64,000 bases of DNA, taken from NCBI RefSeq assembly GCF_004115265.2, contig NC_046293.1:26236173-26300172 (forward strand). Direction: 5' to 3'. This document shows positions 12,141 to 26,400 of this stretch, piece by piece (position 1 is the stretch's first letter; each line of letters opens with the position of its first letter). This DNA comes from Rhinolophus ferrumequinum. Taxonomy: Eukaryota; Chordata; Mammalia; Chiroptera; Rhinolophidae. The notes beneath the pieces are model-generated. The model did not search any database and was not told the DNA's origin. It saw only the letters and a list, made by a program, of their open reading frames with translations. The position numbers and the translations under genes were made by a program.

Positions 12141-12994
12141 TATAAGACACGTTTCATACACTTTTACTTGGGCTGGAAATAGTGAAAACATTTTTCGAAC
12201 ATTAAGAAATCTCAATCTCAGTGGTTGTAGGCTTCAATTTAGGGCATGCTTACTGGTATCACCACTACAGTTTATTCAATTTGTAATGTACAAATGCCCA
12301 CATAAATAAGTGTATAATGTCTCTTACTTTCTAGGCTGTAATCAAAAGCTCTCCGTTCCTTTTATCCAACACCTAGCACAACGTATAACAGTGTTGTCCT
12401 TAAACTTACCACTCAATTTTTTAAAAAATATTTAAATCAATAAATATTTTGTAAATTTGACTTAAATGAACAGCCAAGAAACAACAATGAGATTCCAGAG
12501 GACTTCATCATTTTGTGCCAAGCCACTCAACCTTCCTTCTCTCTACTGCTACTTACCACCCCTTTAAATCCTGACTAGTTCACTGTGGTATTCCTACAGG
12601 TACAAGAATCATTATTTAGTTGGATGACTCATCATGACTCCATCAGGAGTCTAACTTTTATGAAATTTTCAACTGCCAGTCATCTTTCCTACAGCCTTAG
12701 ATGTCCCACCCAGAGTACCCCGAGTGAGTATTCTTTAAAATCACAGATCACATGTCCAGCTGAATTGTCATCATCGTGATATTTTCAGTGTTTTGAAATA
12801 GGAGGAGACTCTTCCCATCCTCCAGAAGCTCACACAGAAATGATTACTTCATCATTTTAGTCCTGTGGTGCTTGTACCACACCATCATCCTTAGGCAGGC
12901 CCTGCCTTGCAATGTGACTGACAAACCTAGGTTCGCTTCTCAGCCACAGATTTTAAATAAAAAAGATATGAAAGATTCTAGGATAGGAAGGGAA

Positions 12995-13115
12995 AAAGGA
13001 AACTAACATTTATTGAGTACATATTATGTGCCAGATACTGTACAAATACATACTCTCATTCAGTCCTCACAACAACCCTGTGAGGTAAGTATTATCCCCA
13101 TTTATCCATTTTCTG
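12995..13115 (+). repeat. MIR SINE fragment
   Basis: Clear MIR core: attatgtgccagatactgta, then cctcacaacaaccctgtgag. Confidence 0.75.
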
Positions 13116-13754
13116 CCAATGTAGATTGCCTCTTGAATTTTTCTGTTGACGTTAACTTCCATTTATTTACTTTTATCCTCCCTATTGTCAAGATGTTAGC
13201 AGCTGTATACTAGAAAAGCCCACTTTCACTCAGTGAATATTAACGTAATGAAATAAGTTTCACAATACATCAGCAGATGATTGAAAATCAGAAGCTACCA
13301 TCCTTCTGTCTCAGGTGATGTCCTTTGCTAGCCCTTGTTAAAGACCTTCTGGCCTACTAAGCATTCTTGCTTGATTTCCACATTCCCTATTTGTTAAACA
13401 CACACATTATATTCATCATGAGCCTGACTCTCCAGGCTCCGTCTCCTTAGTCTTACAGGGACCAGGAAGCTGGCCTGATGAACACATGTTGAATGTTCCT
13501 AATCATAAAATGATCCCTCCAGGTTCTCGTTAAAAGTAAAACCACCAGGGTTTACCTGTGTTACTATTAGGGAAAAGGGGGCTATCTTTCTCTTACCTAC
13601 GCTCAGGGGAAACTCAGAAGTTTTCCTTCACAGTTCTCCTCCAGCCCTGCATGAAGGGGCCAGGACTGAGGAATGTGACATCCTTTCTCCACCTTCACTT
13701 TGAAGGATGACCTTAGTCCACATCTATACTCCTGAGCAAATAGAAGGACCTTTA

Positions 13755-14195
13755 ATTTTCTCTCATCAAGTTCTTTATTGGCTTTCTAGTCCCTCATTTG
13801 ACTAATTTCTGTGGACCTTATAATAGCCTCGATAAAAGCATCCTTCAGGAGGAAACTAGCCTGTGGTGGGAGCAACCAGCTTATTTGTACTGTGCCCCAG
13901 CAAACATCACAGATTTCTAAAACCTCCTGTGCAGTGACACTGGCTACCACTTCTACCCTGAGTCTTCAAGACTGGGACAGCAGAAATGAAATTGTATTTC
14001 TCAGCCTCAAGGGTATGCAGCGTGTAGAGTTTCACCCAGCATCACTTCACATATCTAGGGAAACGTATGGGGGAAATCCAGGATCCATGTCCTCTTTCTC
14101 TCTTTACGTCCCATTAGAAAGTCCATCCTCTGTTCTTGGAGAAATTGGTTCCAAGAGTATATGATCACCCATGGATGTTTCTTGCCCTGGGATTG
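13755..14195 (-). terminator. STYK1: STYK1 3' UTR with likely poly(A) signal
   Basis: An AATAAA on the minus strand (tttatt at 13774-13779) lies about 420 bases past the stop codon. It is the first strong signal found; longer 3' UTR forms are possible. Confidence 0.5.
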
Positions 14196-14400
14196 TCAAA
14201 GGAAGCTGTGGCTGTAGGAGAGGCTGTCCACGCTGATCCCTGCCACAGCTGCATACAGCTCAGGCACCACCAGCTCTGGTACCTGCAGCACAGCCTTGTC
14301 ATCTGCAGTTTGAGCAGCAGTTTCTAGGCGTGAGCATAGCTCTCTAAGGGAAGGGCGGCTGTCCTCACTCCAGCGCCAGCAGGACTTCATAAGACCATAC
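14196..14400 (-). CDS. STYK1: STYK1 last coding exon with stop
   Basis: Encodes the end of the C-lobe (YGLMKSCWRWSEDSRPSLRE) and the family-specific tail VLQVPELVVPELYAAVAGI, ending SHSFL and TGA at 14198-14196. The acceptor is ttgcag. Confidence 0.95.
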
Positions 14401-17400
14401 CTGCAAGGGAAATGAGAGACACTGACTTCCCTGACCAGGCAAGTGTATGAGAAACACGTCTCCTCTCCTAAACAAACTTGAACAAAAAAGCGCTACAGTT
14501 CTTTAATCTACTTCTCATTGTCCTGTCTCTCATATTCTTCCCAGAGATTAATATTCATTTCGTCCTCTTAATACTTAGTCTCTTAAAATCATCTTCTCAA
14601 TAGCACCCTTTTTATAATAGTAATGACTGAAGATTCCTCGGAGTACAATCAGTATGACAGAACAGTTTGTGGTTTTTCCTCCCCCATTCTATTGCCAAAT
14701 GCTCTTTCAGAAGTCAAGTGTTCTCACCTTTAGATGTTACTAACTTGTAGCATTCCAGACCATTGCTACAATTTATGTATCAGTAGAAGCTACATTATAG
14801 CCAGGAAAATAAGAAGTTATGGAATAATATGATTCATACTAATTTTTAGGTGTTCCCTTCCGTTAATCGAGGTCATTTCCCCCCTTTATAATTTAGCTTC
14901 TTCAGGAAATTGCCTTAATCTAGATAAAAATACTTTAATCCATCTTTTCTTCAATCCAGTTTAGAGAATGTATAATGCTATCTGTTTTCAAATACTTTTA
15001 TCATGTACGATGATACCCTGCTCAAGAACCAACAGTTTTCCACCGCCTACCACATGATGTCGACATCCTACCCCCAGCTGTCTCCCACTCAGGCCTGGCC
15101 TAACTGAAGCCCTCTCCTCCAGCCCAGTGTCTTGCTATGTCCTACATGTGCTATTAACACCCAGCTCTGCCTTTGCTCATGCTATGCCCAAAGCCTTGAA
15201 ATCTTCTCTGTCGTCATCATTCCCTAGGTTTGTTTTAAATCTCAATTCCTCTATGAAACCTTCCCTTATAAACCTCAGCCCACCATGTTTCCCACGCTCA
15301 TTAACCTTGTACCATAAGACTTTGTGAAAGATGCTACTTTAACACTACTAACATTTACCAAGAACTTATTATATAAGGCATGGAAGTGGAACTCAACATG
15401 CATTATTTCATTTTAGCCTCACAATAACAAAGGTAGGATTATCATTTTACCTATTTTAAGATAAGTAAACAATGTGCAGTAAAATAACAGGACTAGGACT
15501 GAGCATGTGTCTTTTTGACTCTATGAGAGGAATCTGAGCTTTTAACCATTTTATTTACTACCTAACACTTTATGTTGATTTTCATGTTTTTCAGGTATCT
15601 CCTTATCCAATGTTAATTTCTTCAAGATTAGGTATTTTATCAGTTAAGTGTCTCCCCCCAGTGTCAAGGACAGCCTTTTACACATAGAAAGTTTGCAAGA
15701 AACATTTTTCAACAATTTCATTCTGGTATACCCAGCCAGTATCACTATATTGTGTGTGTTTGTGTGTGTGTGTGTGTATGTGTGTGTATTTATAGTTACG
15801 ATAGTTAACATTTGTAATCTGCTTGATATAGTAAATGTTTATTATAGGGAAACCCAGGTACTGGAAATTTACCCTTTTGATGCTGAAAAATTTGCAAAAT
15901 TTACAATTTTAATGAAAATGTATATTAATATATACATTTATAAATAATCTAAACCTTTTCTTATGTCCTATAACCATCCCTTTTTGTATTTTATTGGTTA
16001 TAAAATTCTGTGCACAACTTTAAATTTTTCCATTTTTTTGCTCTGTATTGGTTCACCAGCTGTCCCTTTCTGCTGACAATATTGGATTCTCCTTCTCCTG
16101 CCTTTCTAATTTCTTCCTACCGCCCCTCTGGTTGGTTTCTAATGTGCTTATAGCTGGAAAAATAGATAATTTTTAAAAGTTAAATATTAAATAAGAGCCA
16201 GTAAGTAACCTAGTGCAGTGGATTTTATGGCAATTATATTAGAACTGAGGCTGGCGGTCTCTGACTGAGACTGACATTTCAACGAATAAAATACTCTGTA
16301 CCTGCATTGGATTTGGTCTACTTCTTACCTATTTTAGAAACTTCTGGAGGAACTAAACTATCAAATTTAGATTCATAATATAGTTGCCTCAACATGGTGT
16401 GTGTGTGTATGTGTGTATACACACACATATACATATGCAATATGTATATATATGATGTATGAGCAGATGTGTTTTACTGTGTAGGTTTGGTCTAGGGATG
16501 CACATTAGCACAGAAAGGACAGCTAGGGATCAACTGAGTCACTTTGAAAAGGGCATGATTCATAGGCAGCAAAAAATACTTGGATTTCATTCTTCTTTAT
16601 GGCCGAGTAGTACTCCATAAAGAAGAATGAAATCTTATCATTTGCAACGATATAGATGAGAACATTATGCTAAGTGCAATAAGTCAGACGGAGAAAGACA
16701 AATACCATATGATCTCACGTATATGTAGAATCTAAAGAATAGAAGAAATGAACAAACTGATCAGAAACAGTCTCAGAGATACAGAGGAAAAACTGAGGGT
16801 TGCTAGATGGGAGGAGGGTAGGGATGAGGGAGAAGGTGAGGGGATTAGAAAGCACAATCGGTAACCACAAGATGGCCACAGGGATAGGAAAGACAGTTTG
16901 GGGAATAGAATCAATAATGTAAAGATTTTTGTAGGGTATCCGATGAGCACTTGTCTTATTAGGGAGACCATTTCGTGGATGGTGTAGATGCCTGACCACT
17001 GCAGTGAACACTTGAAGCGGAATAATACTGAATATACTAAATTATAGTTGAAAAAAATATATATATATATATATATATATAGTCACAGGATATAGAGTAC
17101 AGCAATAGTCAATGGAATTCTAACAGCTATATACAATGTCAGGGGTAGTAGGTTGGGGGAGGGGGTTATCATTTTGTGAGGGGTATAAATGTCTAACTAG
17201 TACATTGTTTTGTACACCTGAAACTAATAATAATAAAAAAATACTTGGAATGAGAGACAAGTAGGCCTTAAATGCCACTTACATGGTGTGTGTGCAGCTA
17301 CTGGGTCTCTTCATGATTTTCCTTCTTTGGAGATGTTGTAGAATACTGACAGGAGGGACTTCGGGATATGGTGGTGCCCCTGTTGGTATGGAAAGAATGA

Positions 17401-20400
17401 GAGTAGCAAGAGCACTTTAGGTCCAGTAGAACATCAACTATATCAACACTGTTCTCCACCCACCTGGGCTAATTGGCTGCAAAAAGTAAGTTAAATATAA
17501 GCCGTAGGAAAAATACTAGGTACTATGTATATAGTTGCTCCCTAATGATCAAGTTAAGATATAACATAGAAAATTGGGGGCGGGGGGATGTGTTTTGGGG
17601 GGAAAAACTGATGATTTAGGAGAATGTTGAGTCTTTAGGAAAGGAACAAAGTAAAGCAAAGTGAGTAGTAACACCTGCCCTCCCTCCCCAAATGTGAGAC
17701 GGTTTATAGTTTCTCAGTCAAATGGATTAATAAATCTGAAGACAACTTTTTTTTGTTTGCTATGCAAGATCACTCATGGCATTATCCTTTGGATTTCACA
17801 ACATCCCTTGGAATTGGTCAAGTGTTGAGGAAAAGAAAGCAAAAGAATGTTAAAAGGAGGAGAAGGATTTCATGTCAGCCCAGTTCATACCTCCGAGATT
17901 ATACTAAAACCTCTTCTCATAGCATATATCATCCACGACCCCAGTACACACACTTGCATACAGTTACATACCTAGAGTCACCATCTCATAAAGCAGGATT
18001 CCAAAGGACCAGCTATAAAAGAAACAAAGTCATTTACTTAATTTCAATTTCTGCCTTTCCTAAAGAGAGCTCACATAAATAGCAGAGGCCTTCAGTAAGA
18101 ACCCTGTGAAGAAGGCAGTGAAAGGGAACAGAAGGTGTCAATAAGCCAAGTAATAGTGCCATTAGAAAGCATTTCTGTCCAATCCCCTTGGAGGCTAATC
18201 TCTCTGAGAACTGGATTTATGTCTCCTTTCTTCTATATTTCATATTAATAGATGTTTACTATTATTGGCTAAATTGTATGTGTGTGTTTATACAAACACA
18301 TTCATCCAAACATAAAGAAATTCCCCTCTGCTTATTTTTTATTCTTTCTATTCCTTCCTGCTGAAATACCAGCTTTTATTCTTAGCACACAGCCAAGGGA
18401 GTTTTATCATTTATCTACTATTTCCTCAGCAGATCTAATTGCCCAAATCTAGGAAAAATATTAACAGAAAAAGCCTTGTACATAATTGGAATAGGTATTT
18501 GCTTAAGCAGTATGATTTAAGGGATGTATTTCTCTATTCCATAATATCATCAGTAAATGAGCAGTATTTCCTAGTTACGCTTATTACTCCCAGACCTCTG
18601 TTGAAAAGCAGATGTTAGTGCAGCAGCAATGGAAGTCTCTTAATTGACTCACCATATTAACCAACAGTCTAAATTTCCTCTGCTGCTCATGACATTCGTG
18701 GCTAGTAACATACTCTACGTTACGCCCATGTACTTCTCCAATCAGTTGAGTTATGTGGTTACCAAAAATCAGTTGTGATTCTTCACAGTCCTGTTTATGC
18801 CAATCATACGTGTAAATGTAATTATGTAACCAATTAAATATTATGCAAGCTGATTAAATATAAATGCAACAAAGTATTAGCTCCATGAAAAGTAGGTCGA
18901 ATGCTTTGAAACTAGTCTATAAAAATAAGCTACTTAAAACAAAGTTGTGTCAAATCGTGTGGGTGAGACAACTGTAAAAAATTGGGGGAAATAAAAATAA
19001 ATGTCTGCAGTCAAATTGCTTCACAAGTGTTTTAAAGTTTCTCACTCTACTTAGACATCCCAAACTGAAACTCAAATATAATTCATTATGAATACTGTTT
19101 ATACAAGAAACAACATATAACTTCATTTAGCAGGTCCATCCTCAGTAAAAAGTCCTTGGCTCTCCTCTAAAAAGATTGATAAATAACTATCCATTTATAT
19201 GTTTTAAGGTAAATGATTTGAAATACGTGTATTTTTTTTTATTTCAATAGTTCCTGGTTTAACTGAACTTTTGATTAAGTGGACCCACTCCTTCAGATAA
19301 AACGTACTCTATTAGATTAAGTCCTTGGACATGAGTGTGAATAATCTTTTCATTTTTTTTTTTTTTGCTTTCTTAATTATGGCTGCTAATCTAATACAGA
19401 AGGAATACTTCAAAAGACACTAAAAAGAATTGTAGCCAGTGCCAAATATGAGCTCTGTCACATAATACACATTTCTGCTCGAGAGTCTGTCTGACTTCTA
19501 GAGATTTCATTTGTAGACATAGCTGACAACATACAGAGTTATGGGCAGAGGACACGTAGGCCAAAAGCGAAGAAATCCAAAGCGCAGGAACAAACCGTAC
19601 ATGTCTCCTCTAATGCCAGCTGGTCTCTGCAGAAGCCGTTCTGGGGCGAGCCACTTGAGAGGTATGGTGCGAGTAGAGGAGATGGCCCCGTGGGTGTGGA
19701 CTTCGTAAGCCAGGCCCAGTCCACAGAGCTTAGCAGTAAGATCACATTGGATCAGAATATTCCTGGCTGCCACATCCCCATGGAACAGATGCTTATCCTG
19801 GAGAAATTCCTGTCAACATAAGATCAAACATAGAGCAGCTGTCTGAGGTCATGGCTTGGGTCACACACAAGGAGAAGCAGTCCTAGAAATCCTCAAAAAC
19901 ACGAGGCCATTTGTTACTCCAAACGAGTCTCATTTATAATGACTTCCAAGTCATGACAATAAATCAGACATTTTGCATTGTGATTACCAAACTGACATGA
20001 ATACTGGGTTGGGAAAGTATAATCACTCATTGAGTGTCAAGCTCTAACCTCTGCCTGATTTCACCTTCCTCTCAGATGGGACCCAGCTAGACACTGGAAA
20101 AATGGAGTAGGTTTCAAGTTTCTAACAGCAGTCCCCCAAACAAGATAATATATAAAAAGAAAGAGTGAGAGTCATAATAATAAACTTATATAAAGTTTTA
20201 TTACATCATCTCATTTTGTTCCTCAAATAACTAGATGAAGTGAGTTAGGGAAGTATCTTTTAGATAAATCTAAATGATTACATAAGGCCACACAGTTATT
20301 AAGTGGCAGTGACTAGAAGCAGGTATTGATAATTCATAGGAAGTACTATAAATTCTACTGATAACTCTCAACCCAGGCTGAAAATCAGAATTGCCTGAGA

Positions 20401-23400
20401 GCTTTTTAAAAACATAAGATTTTCACCACCAGATTCACTTAACCAAAATCGAGGAAGAGGGACCTAGTAAACTATATTTTTAAGAAGTATCAAAATTATT
20501 CTAGTACAGCCAACAAGGCATCTATCAACCATTGTACCTGGATGGCATTGGTTTCCTGGAATCATTTCCCCCGACATCAAGCTATTCAAGGCATATGGAG
20601 AAGGGGAAAACCTATACATGACCAAAGAGCTAGAGATTGAGGTCTATGATTACTAAACAAGAACCTTATGAAAAATAAAAGGTGAAGGTGGTAATTTCCA
20701 ATCGATGATGAAGGAAACAGTGGCTAGCAGTTTTCTGAACTTTTAGAACAAAGAAATTATACTGCAATGAGAAGAATTAAAGAATGTAGTGACTTTGATG
20801 TTGTGATAAGAAAAAACAGTATGATACTGTTTTACGGCAGGTAACCTAGGGCCCTGATGAATGCTTCAGTGGGATCAGCGCCTCCCAGTGGGGCGCCTCT
20901 GCAATTACCGTTCAGAATCCAAGGTAGGCTGTATAGTGATACTCTTGACTTTATCAAGGGAACATACCAACTAGGCCCTCCAGACACCATAGATAACATT
21001 GATTTATGTGATGTGCTCTCGCCCTTGCCCCAGGGGAACTTCAGCTATAACTACTGCTCTTTTCTCACCTCCCTACTTCTGTTTTCCTAAGCTTTCCCTG
21101 ATTCCATTTAGATCCCTGACATATTTCACACCTTCAGGTGACATGATATATCAAATGCTTAAAGTAGTAGCTTTACAGAGGCCTGATTTTCTATAGCAAA
21201 TGTTATCTTAAACAAAATTATCTAAATATTTCGTAGAAATAGTCATCTACATTTCCTGAGTAATTCTAGTAAAGGTAAATGTTTTCTCTTAAACCCTGAG
21301 TTCTTTCTCTTACTTCTTTATTTAAGTTGGTTTAAAATAAAGGAATGGTCTCACTGTTGCCCTTTCTTACTCCTCCTCTTCCACCTGTTTCTCATTCTTT
21401 TTAAAGTATATGTATTTCCTATCATCTTCAGTATCAAAGCAAGTCTCCAACCAAACATGTTCTGAACTAGTATTTCTTGTTTTTCAGAAGGAAGTTACAA
21501 TTGTATACTTCCTTCTGGTTCTGTAGCCTTTTACCCATTTATCTTCCCTAATCTTCTCTGAAATTGCTTCCCTTTTTGCCCCTTTTACATCTATTAATAT
21601 TAGTATATATGGGTAAGCAAGAGTATCAAGCAAATGGATAGATAGCTCTTGGCCCTGGTTTTTTACCTTTAAGACTAAAAAACCTTTTAAAACCCTTCCT
21701 GTACCTTCTAAAAACCCTAGTTGACTATTTTCTGCCTAGAATTACCAATCTTAAAGTATATTATCTAAATGATTTCATAAAGTTTTGAAAATAATTTATC
21801 AGTTCCTGAGTTTCTGCCCGCTAACTTCCATTCGATTTTCTTTACAATCTGTAGCCCATTTGAGAATACAAATATGAAAAATATGACATCAAATACCAGA
21901 CTAACAAGAAAAATCCCTACCAGCTGTTGTCATTTTTCCCAGCTTACCAAAGCCAAGAGGACCTGCTTCCCAATGTGATATATTTGTACTTCTGAGAGAT
22001 CATAGAGAAGGCCATCCATGGTCATCACGTCCTAAAGAGACAGAGAAAAAAAGCATTATATCAAAATGACATGAACAGATTTCAAAAAAATATATATGGG
22101 CAGAGATATTCTTAAATGCAGATATCAAATCTAAGGAAAAGATACAAAAACATAGGAAGTATAAGATTCAAGGAGAGACTGATCTGAGAGATTCTCAGAT
22201 ATACAGAGAAGTACAATGATTTATTGGACTAGAGAAACAATAATGTAGATGAATAACAGAATGAAGGAAGAACAGAAGAGCAGGTAAGAAAGGCAAGTAT
22301 ATGTAAGACTATCCAGTGGATAAAGCATCAGTTTTCCTGGGGTAATGTGTGTGTGTCTATGTGGATGTGTGTGCGATTAATTAAGCACATTAACTCAACA
22401 CATCTTTATTGAATGCCTTAGGAACTCAGAATATAAAAGTTAGCAAAATAAACATGTCTGCTGCTTTCTGGAGTTTATAGTATGACAAACACACATGAAT
22501 TAGGATCAATTAATCATATTTAAATATATAGTTGCATATCTATAAGTTCCATGAAAGACATGTAAAAGAGAGTATATGATGGTGGGAAAAAGAGAGCTGG
22601 TTCAGTTGGAGGAGCAAGGAAAACTTTTGATGAGATCTGAAGGAGGAGTAGGCATTGACTCTACAAAGAGGAGAAGGGAGAAGTTTGGTGTGATGAGAAA
22701 AGTATGTGAAGCTTACCTAAAATCATCTATAGAAGCATAGTAATTTTGAAAAATAGAAAGAAGCTAGTGAGGTTAGAGCACAGAACAAGGTACAGATGGA
22801 TAACCTCTTTAAAATGCCTAAAGACTCGCACATTGGCCTATTTGCATCACTGGATGGAAGACGTTAACAGGGTCCCTTTTTCATACACATTTAGTAGTAA
22901 AATAATCAGCATATTGAGGAGACTTGATTAACATTTAACTTGTCACTGGCAAGTGAAGAACTAACTAGGGAAACATGTAGCACTTCAGAATCAGAAATAT
23001 ATAGAGAAGTAGGGAAATTGTAAGGAAAAGGATTTGCGCTTTAGTCTGGAAATTAATTTTTTTAAATATGAGTTTGAGACACAAAAACTTAAAAGCTGAA
23101 TGTCTCCTCAAATCAGCCCTGGCATGTACAGTGATACTACAGAATGGAAGACACACTTAACACTAAGGAAACAGAATTACAATCAGTACTAACAATAGTT
23201 GTGTTGTTGTGTAATTATTATTATAACAGCTATCATTTTGAGTACTTGCTAAGTACCAGTCACTGCTATGTGTGTACATATGTAATTTCTTTTCACATTA
23301 ATAACATTTATTCTTACTCTCATTTTACAGATTCAGAAAACTCGGGCTCAGAAAGGTGACTTAGCCAAAGTCACATAGCGAGTAAGAGGTGGAGCCTAAA

Positions 23401-26400
23401 GTCCATGCCCTAAATCTGTACTGCCCGTTATGGTAGCCATTAAACACCTGTGGCTATTTAAATGTGCATTATTTAAAATGATGTAAAAATAAAACTTCAG
23501 TTTCTCAGTCATGTCACCACATTTCAAGTGTTCCGTAGCCACATGTGATTGGTGGCACCATATCGGACAGAGCAGATATGGAACATTGCTATCATTATAA
23601 AGAGTTCTGCAGGATGGTGATAGTCACTGTTATGGCTATTATAATGACTCTCTACTTTGTCACTTGTCAGGCTAATTGACATGGGAACAGCTAATGAGCC
23701 AGGTCAAGCCTTTCCTTCTTAACACCTCTACCCTACTGCTCACCCGGCGGCAGGTCCAGAGAAAGCTGAGCAGGTCCCCCTGGGCCATATCCTCCAACAC
23801 CATATAGAGCGGCAGCCCTTCTGTGCAGCAGCCTTCCAGCTGCACCAGGTTCTGGTGCTTCCCCAGGTACTGATAGAATTGGATTCTCCCTAAGAAATCT
23901 TGAATCTCGTGGAGCCCAGCTGATTCTGTGGAGAACAGAAGAGCCATGGGCAGTGAACAGTCAGAGAGAGCATCACAGATCGGATGAGGTGTGAGACAAG
24001 AAGCCACCTCAGATAAAATGAGGTCTGAGACAGGAAGCCACCTCAGGTGATTATTCTCAAGGCTCTACAGGGGAATGAACAGGGAGAAAAAGGAAATAGA
24101 AAGGGAACTAATTAAAAGATGATCCTCACTGGTCTTTTCTCAAAGGTAATATAGAATCATAGGTCTTAGATCTGAGTAGGCTATCATCTGCCTACATAGT
24201 CATGCGTTCTGTTCACATTAAAAATTATCATGGATTAGACCTTTGATTAATATTCTTGCTTAGCCTATACTTGTTCTATATGCATCTACCATTACTGGCC
24301 ATACTAGGGCTAAACTACTCACCTCCTCAATGAGAGAGAGAGAGAGAGACAGAGAGACAGAGAGACAGAGAGACAGAGAGAGACAGCGAGAGAGAGAGAC
24401 ACTATCAGAGAAAGAGATCATATAGTGAAGAAAAATGAAGAAAAAACCTCAAAATCCTCATACAAGTAACATCCGATTTGGAAAAATCAGTTTGAACCAC
24501 CTCAATAGGCAAGGTTGAGCTAGGTAAAGACCCCAAGAATAACATTTCTTTTTCAAGTTTTCACTGTCTATTCCCTTCTTATTCTGCACACAGTTGGGAT
24601 CACAACTATCTATTGATTGACATCTGAATGTCTGCAAAGCCTGTTAGCATTCACTATTAGAGATGCACAGTAGAAAAAAAGGGCAAGGGAAGTCTAACAC
24701 TTCCTCTGTTACCTTTTAAAGTCTTGAGGACAACACTCTTGGACTTGGCAGGGTCCCCAGTGTGCATCTTGGATCGATAGATGGCCCCACAACTCCCATT
24801 GTAGATCTGCTCCAGAACTTCAGAGAGTTGCTCTCGGGGCACCTGCAGCTTAGCCAGGGCATGTGTGGACGTTTTTAGAAGGCTTTCCACCGTTGTCTCC
24901 TTAAGTGGCACAAACACACTTCTTCCATGTTCTCCAGCTTCCTGGTTTAGGCTCCTAGATGGAGGCACGGGGGCATTGCCTAGAACAAAGAGATGATACC
25001 AACCAGCTTTTCCCTACCCTCCGGACTCCAGGAAAGCAGAGCTTGGAACAAATTGGCAAGGAAGTTTCTTTAACACCATTGCTACTTCCTGATGTTTCTC
25101 TATGAACCAGCATCAATACCAACCTTGGAGAACTTTTATAATAATTCCATTACTTCCAAAATAACTCAAGATGGATCGCTGAAAAGTAGTAATGACATTT
25201 CCTGTCTGGTTTTCTCAGGATCACAGTTTAGTATGAGTATAGCATGGAGACAATTAAGAAAGTTCCTGAATAGATACTCAAACCACACCTAAAGGTGAGG
25301 GTAACTACCAGTGGGGACTATCATTTAAGTCAGTCAAACGGCTCCCCTGAGTGGAGGGGGGGTATGGATAACTAACTGCTCAACTCTAAGCTATGGTTAG
25401 TCTTTCTCCCTCAAGTTATTCCCATAGTCAAATTATTCTGTATTTCCTAGAGTTTCTGTCAAAAATGTCTTTCAGTCCTTTATCCCTTCCTTAGCCAACT
25501 TTTCTCCATTGGAATAGATTCGTTCTCATTAAATCTCCACTCATTCATTAATTCATTCATTTATTCAACAAATTTCACTTTCTACATGCCAAGCACTGTT
25601 CTAGGTGTTGGGAATGAGCAAAGTCCAGATTCTGATGAAGATTACTTTCTAGTGGTAGGAAAGAGGAAGCAGGTAATAATATACAAGGTGATGAGTGCTA
25701 TGGAGGAAAATAGGGGAATAAGAAGCATCAGTGGTTCTATTTTATGTTTGAAGGTCAGGAAAGGCCTTTGTGATGACATTTGAGAAACACCTGGAAGCAA
25801 TTAGAGAGCAAACATACGGGTATCAGGAAGGGTATTATAGACAAAGGGAACAAGAAGCGCAAAGGTATTGAGGAAGGAGCATACTTGGCGTATCTGAGGA
25901 AAAGTAATGAAGTCAGTGCAGCTGGAATTGAGTGGGATAATTGGCGAGTTATAGGACAGGAAGCCAGAGAGGGCCCAGATTGTGTAAGGCCATTGAAAGT
26001 ATTTTGTCTTTTTTCATTCTAAGATGGGAGGCTACTGGAGAGATTCAAGCAGACAGTTGACAGGATTTACTTACACTTTAAATGAATCATTCTGCTTATC
26101 TGAGAAGAATAGATCATAAAGGGATGGGGCAGAGCAAAGATACCAGTTTGGAGCGTATTACAATGATCTCTGAGAGGTGAGAATGACATGAGTTTATTTC
26201 CAGATAGAGTTAACAGGATTTGCTGATGGATTGGATATGGAGTGTGAGAGAAAAAACAGTCAAGGACATCTTTAATATTTTAGACTGAATACATAGAAAG
26301 CTGGGTTTGCCGTTCGCTAAGATAGGGAGGACTACTGGCAGAGGATATTTGTGAAGGAATTTCAGGACCTTTGTTTTGGACATTTTATATGTGAGATGTG

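Larger units (their letters stand above)
9480..13755. other. MAGOHB-STYK1 spacer, no gene
   Basis: No supported gene. It contains an ancient interspersed repeat split by a solo LTR (10380-11260), an A-rich run at 11881-11898, a MER3 copy and a MIR. The rest is unrecognised AT-rich sequence. Confidence 0.6.

Noticed and set aside
25586-26022. Two plus-strand frames of 65 and 80 codons
   Set aside because: Both lie inside the ancient interspersed repeat at 25545-26430.
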